Shown here: piece after piece, positions 15,170 through 25,400 of the stretch
Numbering within the stretch: the stretch's first letter is position 1
Layout of the letters: each line of letters begins with the position of its first letter
Origin: a bacterium
GTDB taxonomy: Bacteria > Krumholzibacteriota > Krumholzibacteriia > LZORAL124-64-63
DNA: 39,824 nucleotides
Direction of reading: 5' to 3'
NCBI GenBank assembly: GCA_018814885.1
Contig: JAHIYU010000127.1
Span: forward strand, 1 to 39,824
Notes under the pieces: model-generated
Told to the model about the DNA's origin: nothing
Databases searched by the model: none
The model's input: the letters and a program-made list of their open reading frames with translations, nothing else
Made by a program: the position numbers and the translations under genes

Positions 15170-16501
15170 TCAGCTCAGGCGGAAGACGATCGTGATCACC
15201 CCCCACTGCTCGACACGCATGTCTGCGCTCAACGGTTCGAAACGGAACTGCTTGATGGCGGTCATGGCGGCCCGGTTCAGGTCGCGATGGGCCGAGGTCT
15301 GTTCGAAGTACATGTTGTCCTTGACGCTGCCGTTGGGCAGGACCGTGAAGTGCACGGCCACCACCCCTTCCCAGCCGTTGCGCCGCGCCGCCTCGCTGTA
15401 GTCCGGGGGCGTGCTCTGAACGATCTTGCGCCCGACGATCTGGCCGCTGACGGTCATCGACACGCCCTGGCCGCCCATGGCATCGGACGCGGCGTCGGCG
15501 AACTGGACCGGTTCCGGGACGGCGGGCCCGGCGTCGGCGATGTCCGTGGCGTTCGGCGCCTCGGTCAGGGCGGGCTGGCGCCCCGAGAGGTTCGACTTGC
15601 CGCTCACGCCGCCGCCGCCGTAGTCGAGCAGCGTGCGGCGGCCGGTGCTGTTGTCGACCGGCGCCTCGGGGGCGTCGACCTCCAGGGCCCTGTGCAACTC
15701 GTTGGACTTGGCGGTCTGGACCAGGTCGGCGACCGACCCCTGGTAGATCTCCTGTCCCGCCTCCAGGTTGCCGCCGACCAGGCCGGCATTGCCGTCCTCG
15801 CTGCCGCCCGTGGCGATCTGCAGGGCCATGCGTCCGCCGCCGGAGCCGCTGGCGCCGACCGCGAAGTCTACCTCGCTGAGGTCGAGACTGCTCTTCCTGC
15901 CCACCAGGGCCACGTTGTCGCCCTCGAAGGCGGACGTCATCTCCCGGGACCGCAGGTTGGGAGCGGCGATGTCGTCGGCCAGGGCCGAGGGGTTGCGCAG
16001 GGCGTCGGTGTTCAAGCCGGGCACTGCCGCCTCGGCGAACTTCTTCGCGTTCAGGGTGCGCGACGTGGTGTCCAGGAACTGGCGCTGTTGTTCGGGCGTC
16101 AGCTTGGGCGCCTCGATCTCGGTCAGGGTCTTCGGCTTGAGCACCGTGCGGGTGTCGAGCTTGGGCATGGTCTTCAGCAGGGGCCTGCTCTGCAGCGTGG
16201 ACTGGGGCTCGGGGACGTCGGGCTCGACGGGCTTGACCTCCTCGAGCTCCTGTTCGACCGGTGCCTTCTTCTCGACGATCTGCTGGGGCTTGGTCTTCAG
16301 GCGCACCTGCTTGGCCACGTCCTCGCCGTACCTCGCCTCGATGTAGGCGATCTCGGTGAGTTCGTCCATGACCTCCACCACGCCGGCCGGGCCCATGCGC
16401 ATGAGCAGGAAGACCAGCAGCAGCAGGCCGCCGTGGATGACGACGCTGGTGGTGAACCCGCCCGTGGTCGCGGCCTTGCGGTTGATGGCGCAGCGCATCA
16501 T
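15170..16501 (-). CDS. TonB-family energy transducer
   Basis: This 443-residue protein has one inner-membrane helix near the N-terminus (GGFTTSVVIHGGLLLLVFLLM) and a long periplasmic linker, of which ~70-120 is rich in Pro, Glu and Lys. It ends in a TonB C-terminal domain of ~90 residues: PPDYSEAARRNGWEGVVAVHF, LPNGSVKDNMYF, LNRAAMTAIKQFRFEP. TonB proteins pass energy from the ExbB-ExbD motor to outer-membrane partners. The linker is far longer than in E. coli TonB (239 residues total). The ATG at 16501 overlaps the stop of exbD by one base. No TonB-dependent receptor is encoded nearby, so the partner is more likely one of the operon's own envelope proteins. Confidence 0.87.
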   Translation of the reverse strand: MMRCAINRKAATTGGFTTSVVIHGGLLLLVFLLMRMGPAGVVEVMDELTEIAYIEARYGEDVAKQVRLKTKPQQIVEKKAPVEQELEEVKPVEPDVPEPQSTLQSRPLLKTMPKLDTRTVLKPKTLTEIEAPKLTPEQQRQFLDTTSRTLNAKKFAEAAVPGLNTDALRNPSALADDIAAPNLRSREMTSAFEGDNVALVGRKSSLDLSEVDFAVGASGSGGGRMALQIATGGSEDGNAGLVGGNLEAGQEIYQGSVADLVQTAKSNELHRALEVDAPEAPVDNSTGRRTLLDYGGGGVSGKSNLSGRQPALTEAPNATDIADAGPAVPEPVQFADAASDAMGGQGVSMTVSGQIVGRKIVQSTPPDYSEAARRNGWEGVVAVHFTVLPNGSVKDNMYFEQTSAHRDLNRAAMTAIKQFRFEPLSADMRVEQWGVITIVFRLS

Positions 16502-16911
16502 CACGAGCCGCTCCCCCCTTCGCCCTTCTTGCCGGTGGCGATTGAGATGCGCGGCGCCTTGGCCGCCTCCACCTCGGCGAGCAGGCGTTCCACGTCTCCG
16601 TAGAGCAGGCTCTTGTCGGCCTTCACGACGGCTATCGCGTCGGGGTTGTCCTCGAACAGCGGCGTGAGCAGCGACTGCAGGTCCTCCAGCGCCACCTGTA
16701 CCTCGCCGATGAAGATGTCGCCCTCGAGCGTGTATATGATCTCGGTCTTCTCCGTATCGTCCATCTGGCTCGCCCGGGCCTCCGGCAACTCCACCTCGCA
16801 CGCCGTGTCGTTCAGGAACGGCGAGATGATCATCAGCGTCAGCACGACCACCAGGGAGACGTTGATCACCGGCACCACGTCGACCTTCGTCTCGTAGCGA
16901 TATACGTTCAT
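16501..16911 (-). CDS. ExbD/TolR-family protein with Asn at the proton site
   Basis: A 136-residue ExbD/TolR homolog: short cytoplasmic N-terminus, one membrane helix (residues ~12-32) and a periplasmic domain. Aligned to E. coli ExbD (PFIDVMLVLLIIFM), this protein reads PVINVSLVVVLTLMI, so the Asp that carries protons through the motor is Asn17 (codon at 16863-16861). The rest of the family pattern is kept, including the proline after the helix and IAVVKADKSLLYGDVERLL near the end. It overlaps the preceding exbD by ATGA. Because the partner ExbD keeps its Asp, the two may form a mixed dimer with only one active proton site. Confidence 0.86.
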   Translation of the reverse strand: MNVYRYETKVDVVPVINVSLVVVLTLMIISPFLNDTACEVELPEARASQMDDTEKTEIIYTLEGDIFIGEVQVALEDLQSLLTPLFEDNPDAIAVVKADKSLLYGDVERLLAEVEAAKAPRISIATGKKGEGGSGS

Positions 16912-17342
16912 CGGCCGTCCCCCTCCTTCCTGTTGAGCAGGGCCAGGCTGCGGGCGCCGCCGCCCTTGGCGGCGTCCATGACGTCCACCACGTCGCCCAG
17001 TTTCACGAAGTCGCTGGGAACGATGACCACGGTCTTGTCGACGCGCGACTCGAGGCGGACCCGCAACAGGTCCTCCAGCTCGGCGAGGACCACCTCGTCG
17101 CCGTTGACCTTGATGCCCTCCGGGGCGACGGTCACCATGAGCATCTCGTCGTCGTTCTGCTCCCTGGTGGTGACCACCGTCTCGCTCGCCTCGGCCCGCG
17201 TGGCGTTGACCTGGATCCCGTTGCCCATGATGGCGGGCATGGTGATCAGGAAGACCACGATCAAGGTCGTCGTCACGTCGGCCAGCGGCGTGATGTTAGC
17301 GGAGTTCTCCTCGCGCATGCCCGATCGTTTGACACCCGTCAT
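16908..17342 (-). CDS. ExbD/TolR-family protein with intact Asp
   Basis: A 144-residue ExbD/TolR homolog with the standard NITPLADVTTTLIVVFLITM helix; Asp22 is the expected proton-carrying residue. The periplasmic domain ends with TVVIVPSDFVKLGDVVDVMDAAK, the usual ExbD pattern. The ATG at 17342 is preceded by GAGG. It follows exbB by 14 bases and overlaps the second exbD, so the three motor genes are translated as a block. Two ExbD proteins beside one ExbB is a layout also known for Agl-type motors of gliding myxobacteria (AglR with AglQ and AglS). Confidence 0.87.
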   Translation of the reverse strand: MTGVKRSGMREENSANITPLADVTTTLIVVFLITMPAIMGNGIQVNATRAEASETVVTTREQNDDEMLMVTVAPEGIKVNGDEVVLAELEDLLRVRLESRVDKTVVIVPSDFVKLGDVVDVMDAAKGGGARSLALLNRKEGDGR

Positions 17343-17356
17343 GTTCGCCTCGCTTC

Positions 17357-18079
17357 CTACTTGTCCGCGGTGACCGGTTCCTGCGTGGACTCGCTGACCG
17401 CCTCGTAGATCTTGTCGGCGCTGTGCCCGGTGGATTCGGGCGCAGCCGCCTTCTGGCGGTTCCAGACCGTGGCGCGCATGATGTTGAAGAACTCCTCGCG
17501 GACGTCCTCCAGCTCGATCACCCGCGTGCGGATGCGGCGGACGTACAGGTTGAAGCAGATCGTGGCGATCACGGCGACGACGATGCCCGCGGCCGTCGTG
17601 AGCAGGGCCTCCGACACGCCCATGGCCACCACGGCGCTGCCGCCGGCGCCCGTGCGGGCGATGTCGGCGAAGGCGCGGATGATGCCGATGACCGTGCCGA
17701 AGAGACCCAGCAAGGGAGCGATGTTGCTCATTGTGCCGAGCACGCTGAGGTTGCGCTCCATCTCCACCTGTTCCATCTCGATGGCGGTGTTGAAACGCTG
17801 CTTGAGCTCGGCCGGGTCGATGCTGAGATAGGGCAGGCACTGGCTGACCACGCGCGGCGCGGAGCCTTTCTGCTTCTGGCACCAGCCCAGCACGGACTTG
17901 AGGTCGGTACTCTTGAGCTGCTTGGTGAGCTCTTTCAGGAACCTCGGCGCGTTGGCCCTGGTCTTCATGAAGTACAGGGCGCGTTCGATGGCGAAGCCCA
18001 CGGTGAGCACAGAACAGAACAGCAACACGACCATCGTCGGCGAGGCCAAGAAGAGTTCTACGAGCGACATTCCCAGCAT
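17357..18079 (-). CDS. ExbB/TolQ-family proton channel protein
   Basis: This 240-residue inner-membrane protein has three helices: one at residues ~10-32, and two in the conserved block LSVLGTMSNIAPLLGLFGTVIGIIRAF and AVVAMGVSEALLTTAAGIVVAVIATICFNLY. That block carries the GLxGTVxGM-type motif and the Thr/Ala-rich helix of ExbB/TolQ/MotA stators. It forms the proton channel with ExbD. I start at ATG 18079, with GAGAGGA about 10 bases upstream; ATG 18070 is possible. It lies 29 bases after the TPR gene and 14 before exbD. Confidence 0.9.
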   Translation of the reverse strand: MLGMSLVELFLASPTMVVLLFCSVLTVGFAIERALYFMKTRANAPRFLKELTKQLKSTDLKSVLGWCQKQKGSAPRVVSQCLPYLSIDPAELKQRFNTAIEMEQVEMERNLSVLGTMSNIAPLLGLFGTVIGIIRAFADIARTGAGGSAVVAMGVSEALLTTAAGIVVAVIATICFNLYVRRIRTRVIELEDVREEFFNIMRATVWNRQKAAAPESTGHSADKIYEAVSESTQEPVTADK

Positions 18080-18108
18080 GGTTTTTTCGTCCTCTCGGGT
18101 TGCGCCGG

Positions 18109-21100
18109 CTAGTTGCCGGTCGATTGCGCCTGGATCTCGGCGATGCGGCCCTGGGCCATCGCCGTCCATTCAGGCTTTCCGTTCGCATTGACGATTCGCG
18201 TATAGGCCTGGATCGCCGTGTTCCAGTCGCCCCTCTCCTCGCTCAGCTGGCCGATCTGGGCCAGGCTCGCGATGCGGTGGGGCGCGGTGCGGTCCGCCCC
18301 GCCGGCGGACATCTCGTAGCTGGCGAGGGCCTCTTCGTAGCGCCCCAGCTTCTCGTAGCACTCGCCCTGCCGGTAGCCGATCTCCTCGATGCCGGCTTCG
18401 CCCCTCTCGAGGACCTGATGGTACGCTCCGATGGCGTTCTGGTAGTCGCCCAGCTCGTTTTGATAGAGGGTCGCGATCTGGTAGGCGATGCCCTGGGCCC
18501 GCTCGTGATCCGGGTAGTCGATCTGGAAGCGGACGAGCACGCCGATGGCGGCCGGCCAGTCCTCCAGCTCCTGGTGACAGAGCCCCGCGTTGAACAGGGC
18601 CAGGGGCGAGTACTGGCCGTCCGGCTCGAGGTCGGCCAGCATCTCGTATTGCACCGCGGCCGCGGGGTAGTCCTCCATCTTGTAGAGCACGGTACCCAGA
18701 CGGAACCGCGCCAACCCCACCAGCTCGTGATCGGGATGGGTGGTGATGAAGTTCCGGTAGACCGCCTGTGCCACGTTGTTCTCTTCCATGCGGTAGTAGC
18801 TCTCGGCCAGATAGAAGAGGGCGCCCGGCGCGCTCTCGCTATCCGCGTAGTCCAGGGTCACTTGCTCGAAGTACCTGGCTGCTGTCTCGTACTTATCTTC
18901 GGCAAATGCGTTTTGACCTTTAGTCCAGTAATAGTCCGCCGCGAGAGGACTGTCCGGACGGGTGCCCAGGTATTCCTCCATGTCCCTGCCGCTACGGTAG
19001 TAAGAGGACTGGATGCCCAGCTCGGCGTCCTCCACGCGCGGGTCCTCGGGGAAGTTCCGAACGAATATCTGGAAAGATTCGATGGCCTGGTCGTCCAACT
19101 GCTGGTTGTAGTAGCAGTTGGCTAGGCCGAAGGCGGCGTCGGCGGCGTAGGGACCCTCGGGGTAGCGCTGCTGCAGGGTGGCGTAGCTCGAGCGGGCCTC
19201 ATCGAAGCGGCCCAGGCCGAAACGGGTGTCGGCCAGCTTGTACATGGCCTCCTCTGCCTCGGGAGCGCGCGGGAACCGGGTCGCCAGATCGTTCCAGACC
19301 TCGACCGCGTTCTCGTAGTACTGGAGGCGGTAGAAGCAGTCGCCCTGGTTGAGCAGCGCGGCGGCGGACGCGGGGCTGTCGGGATTCCGCTCGATGTACT
19401 TGGTGAAGGCCTCGAGGGCTTCCTCGTAGTTGTGCTGGTTGAAGTAGAGCGAGCCGAGGGCCAGGGAGTTCCCGCCTTCCTCGCTGTCGGCGTTGGCCAG
19501 CTCCAGGAGGAACTTCTCCTGCTCCTGCAGCGCCAGCTCGTACTCGCCGACCTGGCTGTAGCTGGCGACCAGCCCCTGCAGGCTGGCGGCGGCCACGTCG
19601 CTGCGCGGGTAGCCCGTCAGCACGAGGCGGTACATGCCGCCGGCCTCGCGGTATAGCTGCTGATTGTAGTAGGCCTCGCCGAGATGGTAGTAGGTGCGCG
19701 CCCGCCAGACGCTGGGCGTGGGCAGCAGCCGGTTGGCTATGAAGTGGTAGTTGGTGATCAGGCGGTCGAACTGCTCCAGCTTGGTGTAGGCGGAGGTGGC
19801 CAGGAACAGCGCCCGTTCGCCGACCTCCGTGTTGACGTGGCGGTCCAGGACGTTCTGGAATTCGCGCACCGCCAGGTCGTACTCCTCCAGCTCCAGGTGG
19901 GCGTAGCCCTTGAGCACCTGCACGCGCGCCGCCAGCTCGTCGCCGGGGAACAGGTCCAGGAATTCCCGGGCCATGAGGATCGCCTGGGGGTAGTTCTTCT
20001 CGTGGGCATAGGCGTAGACGATCTTGTGCATGGCCGCGCTGGCCAGCTCGGAGTCGTCGTAGCCGCGCACCACCTCGGTGAAGGCGAAGATGGCGTGGGA
20101 GGTGCGCCCCATCTGCATGTACGCCGTCCCGATCAGGTAAAGCGAAGGGGCGCAGATGGGCTCGCCCTCCAGCTTCTCGCAGAGATCCTCCAGCTTGCGG
20201 ATGCACTCGCTGTAGTCCCCCATGCGGTAGTAGACGCAGGCCTCCTTGTAGAGGGCGATGGGCGCGAAACGGCTGTCGGGATACTGTTCCAGGAAATCGC
20301 GATAGCTGCGCAGCGCCACGTTGTTCTGGTCGCTGTTGTAGAAGGCCTCGCCGATGCTGAAGGCGATGTCGTCGGAGAGGTGGCTCTCGGGATAGAGGCG
20401 CAGCGACTGGCGGTAGCGCTGCACCGCCAGGATGTACTGGCCGGACGCCTCCAGGCAGCGGCCCAGGTAGTAGAGCCCCAGGTCGCTCTTCACTTCCGAG
20501 AAGTGCTCGGCGGCGGTTTCGTAGTCCCCCTCGACGTAGGCGTAGAGACCCAGCGCGAACTTGACGCGAGGCAGTTCACGGTAACCGGGCCGGCTTTCGA
20601 GCAGGCGCTGGTAGGTCTTCGACAGGCCGCGCCAGTTCTGCATGGCGGCCTGCACCTGCCCCATGGCGTACAGGGCCTCGCCCTGGAGGAAGGTGTGACC
20701 GTATTTCTCGGCCAAGAGCGTGAACGTCTGCAGGGCCAGGGGCAGGCGGCCCAGGTTGTTCTGGCACTCGCCCATGCGCAGCATGGCGCTGGCCTTCAGG
20801 TAGTCGTTCTTGCCCTTGTACTTCTCGACGCGATCGTACTCGCGCAGGGCCGTCTCGTATTCGCCGTTGGCGAAGTAGCACTCGGCGACCATGAACTGGG
20901 CGCGGGCCGCGCGCTGGCTATTGTCGTACCTGTTGAGGAAGAGCCGGTACTGCTGCAGGGCGGCGCTCTTGTCCGCGTCGGCGACATAGGCTTCGCCGGC
21001 GGCCGACCACAGGGCCTCCTCGCTCATGACCAGCTGCTCCTCCTCCGCCGCGACGGCGGGCGCGACGAACAGCAGCGTCGCCAGCAACAGGCGCCAGATG

Positions 21101-21117
21101 GACTGGGTACGTCTCAT
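18109..21117 (-). CDS. large exported TPR-repeat protein
   Basis: A 1002-residue protein with a signal peptide (MRRTQSIWRLLLATLLFVAPAVAA). The rest is almost entirely tetratricopeptide repeats of ~34-37 residues, with pattern examples YDLAVREFQNVLDRH, YEEALEAFTKYIERNPDSPAS and YETAARYFEQVTLDYADSESA. I count more than twenty TPR-like units, many with the tail 'YPxSxxAxxA' as in YbgF/BamD-type periplasmic TPRs. It is probably periplasmic or outer-membrane attached, though no lipobox Cys is visible. Its ATG overlaps the stop of the PorV-like gene (ATGA). A scaffold of this size in an ExbBD-TonB operon suggests it carries a large protein complex across the periplasm. Confidence 0.88.
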   Translation of the reverse strand: MRRTQSIWRLLLATLLFVAPAVAAEEEQLVMSEEALWSAAGEAYVADADKSAALQQYRLFLNRYDNSQRAARAQFMVAECYFANGEYETALREYDRVEKYKGKNDYLKASAMLRMGECQNNLGRLPLALQTFTLLAEKYGHTFLQGEALYAMGQVQAAMQNWRGLSKTYQRLLESRPGYRELPRVKFALGLYAYVEGDYETAAEHFSEVKSDLGLYYLGRCLEASGQYILAVQRYRQSLRLYPESHLSDDIAFSIGEAFYNSDQNNVALRSYRDFLEQYPDSRFAPIALYKEACVYYRMGDYSECIRKLEDLCEKLEGEPICAPSLYLIGTAYMQMGRTSHAIFAFTEVVRGYDDSELASAAMHKIVYAYAHEKNYPQAILMAREFLDLFPGDELAARVQVLKGYAHLELEEYDLAVREFQNVLDRHVNTEVGERALFLATSAYTKLEQFDRLITNYHFIANRLLPTPSVWRARTYYHLGEAYYNQQLYREAGGMYRLVLTGYPRSDVAAASLQGLVASYSQVGEYELALQEQEKFLLELANADSEEGGNSLALGSLYFNQHNYEEALEAFTKYIERNPDSPASAAALLNQGDCFYRLQYYENAVEVWNDLATRFPRAPEAEEAMYKLADTRFGLGRFDEARSSYATLQQRYPEGPYAADAAFGLANCYYNQQLDDQAIESFQIFVRNFPEDPRVEDAELGIQSSYYRSGRDMEEYLGTRPDSPLAADYYWTKGQNAFAEDKYETAARYFEQVTLDYADSESAPGALFYLAESYYRMEENNVAQAVYRNFITTHPDHELVGLARFRLGTVLYKMEDYPAAAVQYEMLADLEPDGQYSPLALFNAGLCHQELEDWPAAIGVLVRFQIDYPDHERAQGIAYQIATLYQNELGDYQNAIGAYHQVLERGEAGIEEIGYRQGECYEKLGRYEEALASYEMSAGGADRTAPHRIASLAQIGQLSEERGDWNTAIQAYTRIVNANGKPEWTAMAQGRIAEIQAQSTGN

Positions 21118-22439
21118 CGATTTCCCTCTCCGGTCTTGCGGCCTTCGGAGCCGCTGATGTCGATGCGGATAGGCGTGCGGGTGCGGTTGCGGAAGCCCAG
21201 GATCTCCACCGCGACCTCGTGGTCCCAGAACTGGCCGAGATCGTCGATTACGGTGACCGTCGCGGTGTAGAGACCGTCGTTGACCAGACGGCCGTTCTCG
21301 TCCTCGCCGCTCCAGGTCACGTCGGGGGGCGGCGGGCCCTCATCGAAGAGCCGCCGCACGAGCGCGCCTTTCTCGTCGCGGACCTCGACGCTCCATTCGG
21401 CGATCTCGCCGCGCAGGGCGGTAACGATGCCGAACGACACGTTGTGGTCGTCGCCCGAGGGACTGAACCTCACGCGGTCGCCCCGGATCGCGACGCCGTC
21501 GGCGATGCCGAAGCGCATCGTGGCGCCGACCACCGTGGTCGACCCCAGATCGTGGGAGACGTGCGCGTAGTCGAGCTGCCACTCCTGCCAGCGGATGCCG
21601 GCGCCGAAGCTGGTCTGCTCGCGCACGGTGTCGTAGCCGCCGCGCAGCACGAGCTGGCGCAGGGGCCAGGCCTCGAGGCCGCCCTGGAAGTCGAGATCCA
21701 TGAAGTCGGTCCTGACCAGGTCGGTCAGCACCAGGAAGCGGTTGTTGAAGAAGTGCAGGGCGGCGCCGCCGCGCAGGGTGCGCGCCAGCTTCTCGGGTAC
21801 TTCCTCGAGGGTGATCTCGGGCTGCAGGGCGTTCTGGTAGCTCAGCCCGAGGCTCAAGCGGCGGTCGGGGCGCAGGTAGAGGCCCACGTCGGCGCCGAAA
21901 CCGGAACCGTTGGAGCCGCCGATGTCCTGCGAGACCGATTTCACCGTGAAGCCCCAGCCCAGGCGGCTGCCGCCGCGGGCGTAGCTCAGGGAGAATATGC
22001 CTTCCTGCTCGCTGAAGGTGTCGTCCATGTCGAACATCTCGGTGGCGCGCTGGAATTCGCCGCTGGACACGATGGTGCCGCTGAAGGCGAAGGTCCCCTT
22101 GCCCTCGGACGGCATGCCGATGGAGACGAAGGAGTACCTGGTGTCGGCGAAGAGGGAGGCGCTCATGGCCGTCAGCTCCATGGTCCGGAGCTGCGACAGT
22201 CCCGCCGGATTCCAGTAGGCCGTGGCCGCGTCGTCGCCGAGGGCCACCACGGCGCCGCCCAGGGCGAGGCTGCGGGCGCTGCTGCCGAAACGCAGGAAGG
22301 CGCCGGGCGCGCCGGCATCGGACGAGGCGAGCGCGTCCCAGCACAGGCAGGTCAACGCGAGCAGCGCGCAGAGGGTCGTCGTGGCGAGGCGGGAAGCGCG
22401 TCGTTGCAGGATCTGGATGTCGTTGCTGTGGCGTCCCAT
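21114..22439 (-). CDS. PorV/PorQ-like outer-membrane protein with FlgD-like tail
   Basis: A 441-residue protein with signal peptide (~residue 17-40, ending DALAS). It begins with the UPF0164/PorV-type pattern GAFLRFGSSARSLALGGAVVALGDDAATAYWNPAGLS, shared with FadL-like outer-membrane barrels. Beta-barrel strands run to ~340. Residues ~345-405 add a FlgD-type Ig-like module (RDEKGALVRRLF, then DVTWSGEDENGRLVNDGLYTA). PorV works as a shuttle for secreted proteins in type IX secretion. The ATG at 22439 is right for AGGAGG 5 bases upstream, and that ribosome-binding site touches the stop codon of the giant gene; a GTG at 22445 is too close. It probably interacts with the giant secreted protein encoded just before it. 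Confidence 0.85.
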   Translation of the reverse strand: MGRHSNDIQILQRRASRLATTTLCALLALTCLCWDALASSDAGAPGAFLRFGSSARSLALGGAVVALGDDAATAYWNPAGLSQLRTMELTAMSASLFADTRYSFVSIGMPSEGKGTFAFSGTIVSSGEFQRATEMFDMDDTFSEQEGIFSLSYARGGSRLGWGFTVKSVSQDIGGSNGSGFGADVGLYLRPDRRLSLGLSYQNALQPEITLEEVPEKLARTLRGGAALHFFNNRFLVLTDLVRTDFMDLDFQGGLEAWPLRQLVLRGGYDTVREQTSFGAGIRWQEWQLDYAHVSHDLGSTTVVGATMRFGIADGVAIRGDRVRFSPSGDDHNVSFGIVTALRGEIAEWSVEVRDEKGALVRRLFDEGPPPPDVTWSGEDENGRLVNDGLYTATVTVIDDLGQFWDHEVAVEILGFRNRTRTPIRIDISGSEGRKTGEGNR

Positions 22440-22448
22440 TGCCACCTC

Positions 22449-25400
22449 CTATTTCACCACCGCGATCTTGCGGCGTAGATCGTAGCCCGGACCGGTCACC
22501 CGGCAGATGTATCCTCCGTTGCCGACCACGTAGCCGGCGTCGTTGCGGCCGTCCCAGTCGAACCAGGACTCGACGCCGGCCGTCGCGTCCATGTGTTCGA
22601 TCATCACCACCGCCCCGTAGAGGTCGTAGATCGTGAGCGTCGCCGTGCCCGACGACGTCGGCGCGAAGATGATCTTCGTCGTCTGGCTGCCCGCACGGAA
22701 CGGGTTGGGACGGTTGCTGATGGGCTGTTCGAGGTTCAGGCTCTGGGCCGTGTACAGCTTGACCGAGCGCAGGGCCTCCCGGGTTCCCCCGTCTTCTTCG
22801 GCATAGAAGCGCAGAACATGAACGCCGGGTTCCTCGTCGCTCAGGTCGGCCAGGATGAACGACTCGTCGTACGGGGTCAGCGGCGTCACGCCGTCGCCCT
22901 GGTTGACGTCGAAGTAGATGGAGGTGCCCATGTCGGGGACGCCCGCCCGGGCGGTCAGCGTGATGATGGTGTCGAAGGTCACGTACCACCCGTCCAGGTA
23001 CGCGTCGGCGACGCCCCTGAATCCGGGCGTGGTCGTCGGCGGGCCGGCCAGGTCGATCAGCACCTCCTCGTAGGGCAGATCGTCGACGCGGACCTGCAGC
23101 AGGACGTCGTTCTCGCCGAAATCGGTCGTCTGCAGGACCATGGCGGCCCGCCCGTAATAATCGGTCAGTGCGACGGCCTCCGGGGCCCGGCTCGGGCCGA
23201 GGGAGGCGTCCCCGCGCACGATGCTGAACGACACCTGGGCGCCCGGCACGGCGTTGCCGCCCTGGTCCTCGGCGAAGACCGCCGCGCGGATCTGCTGATC
23301 CGGACGCAGCACACGGTCCAGGGGCGTGCCGTCCAGCTCCTCGAGGGCGACCCGGAAGCGCCGCGCATCGGACGCGATCACGGTGATCACGTGGCTCAGC
23401 ACGTCTCCGCCGGCATCGTCGGTCACGCGCAGGTAGATCGACTCGGCCCGGTCGTAGCTCTGGTCGCTGAGAACCAGCGAGCCCTCGTGGGTGGTACCGT
23501 AGACGAAGCGCAGCACGCCCGACGGCGTGAGCAGGGGATCGGGGCGGGGCGCGCCCGACCAGGCGTTGATGGCCGCGACGTCGAAGGTCTCGTCGTAGCC
23601 GACCACGAGCCTGCCTGTCACCGTGTCGACGCGCCGGACCTCGAGGATCCACGGCTCGCCGGCGACGACGGTGTCGGCCGCGACGATCTCGTACGTGACG
23701 CCCACGGGGATCACGGTGATGACGTCGCTGTAGGCCTCGCGGCCGCGCTGGTCCGCGACCCTGATGACGATGTCCTCGGCGGCGCCGTAGGTCTGGTTGG
23801 TGATCACGGCCTCGCCCAGCAACAGGGAGCTCGCGCCGACGCCGAGCACGTCCGCGGCCGGCGTCCAGTCGTAGCGCAGCGCCGTCATGGTGAAGCCGCC
23901 GCTGGAGGGCACGGGCTCGCCGGTGCCCTGGTTGACCAGCCGCACCTCGACCGCGAACGTCGACGGCGGGCCGACGTAGGCGGTGTCCGGCACGACGATC
24001 TCGTAGGCGGCCTCGGCCACCGGGATCACGACCTGGCCCGAACTGGCCGACGGGTTCTGGTTGTCGGCCGCGAACAGGGCGAGGTTGCCGGCGCCGTCCA
24101 GGATCACGCCGACGCTGCGGCGGCCGTTGATGAACGGGGCGTGGAAGTCGCCGGGATTCTGCCACGCGAACAGGTCCTCCTCGGAGCAGGTAAGCTCGAT
24201 CGCGCCGCCGTTGAGGCTCGAGACCACGTTCCAGAACTGGTCCACCGCCCGCAACTCGACCGGGAAGGGCTCGCCTGCCGACTGGACGAGGGGTTCGCCG
24301 GATTTGCCGTCGCCCTCCTCCGCGCCGGGTGACGGCGTCTCGCCCGGGGCGACGATCTGCAGCTGCTTGAAGCCGTCGGCGATCATGCGGCAGCTGTTGC
24401 TCACGCCGCTGTCGCCGACGACGTCGAAGACGCGGAAGTAGACTTCTCCCGCCAGGGTGTAGGTCTGGTCGACCAGGGCGTAACCGTCGGTCATCGTCTG
24501 CTGGATGGTGCCCAGCACGCCGCCGCCGGGCTCGCCGGTGCTCGCGCTGAAGACCTCGATGTTGAACAGTCCGTCGTGTCCGGTCACGCGGCCGCCCGTG
24601 TTGCTGTCGATCAGCTCCGCCGCGAGGGTGAAGGAGGCGGGCCCGCCCACGGTGGCGGTGGCAGGCGCGGTGACCGCGTAGTAGAGGCCGCCCGTCTCCA
24701 TGGCGACGGGGGGAGCGCTGAAGGCCTGGCGCCCGTAGTCGTCGGAGGCGCGGATCACAAGGTCCTCCAGGGCGTCGTAGCTCTGGTCGGGGATGACCGA
24801 GATGCCGCCCACCAGATAGACCTCGTCGGTGCCCAGCACGCCGGGCCCCGGCGAGTGGTCGGCCCGCAGCGGCGTCAGATCGACGCGGTTGTAGGCGGCC
24901 GTGATGAGCACGCCCGTATCCGGGTGCACCAGCCGCACGATCATGGGGAAGCCGGGCAGCCCGCCGGTCTGCGCCGTCGCCGGCACCGTGAACTCGTAGA
25001 CATAGGCTGCCAGGACTGGGATGCGCACCGTCTGGCCGGGCAGTCCGGGGTCCCCGAGATCGTTCACGGTGACGCCCACTTCGCCCTCGGCCACCAGGAA
25101 GGCGTTGAAGACGCGCACGCCGTTGACCAGCGGCACGTCGTTGCTCGAGGGGTTGTTCGGCAGATCGAAGGCGTCGTCGGCGGCCCCCAGGTGGACGATG
25201 CCGGAGGAGAACGTATCGACCAGGTTCCAGTACTGGTCGACCGCCCTGACGGTCAACGGGAAGAACTCGCCGCTGCGCTGGTCGTCCGGCGCGCCGGACT
25301 TGCCGGTCCCGGCGTAGCCCGCGTGGCCGGGCTGCGGCGTCTCGCCGGGAGCGATGATCTGGAGCTGCTTGTAGCCGTCGGGCGCGATGGCGAACAGGGG

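Noticed and set aside
22440..22445. GTG start at 22445 for the PorV-like protein
   Set aside because: It touches the AGGAGG ribosome-binding site, leaving no spacing; ATG 22439 is 5 bases from it.
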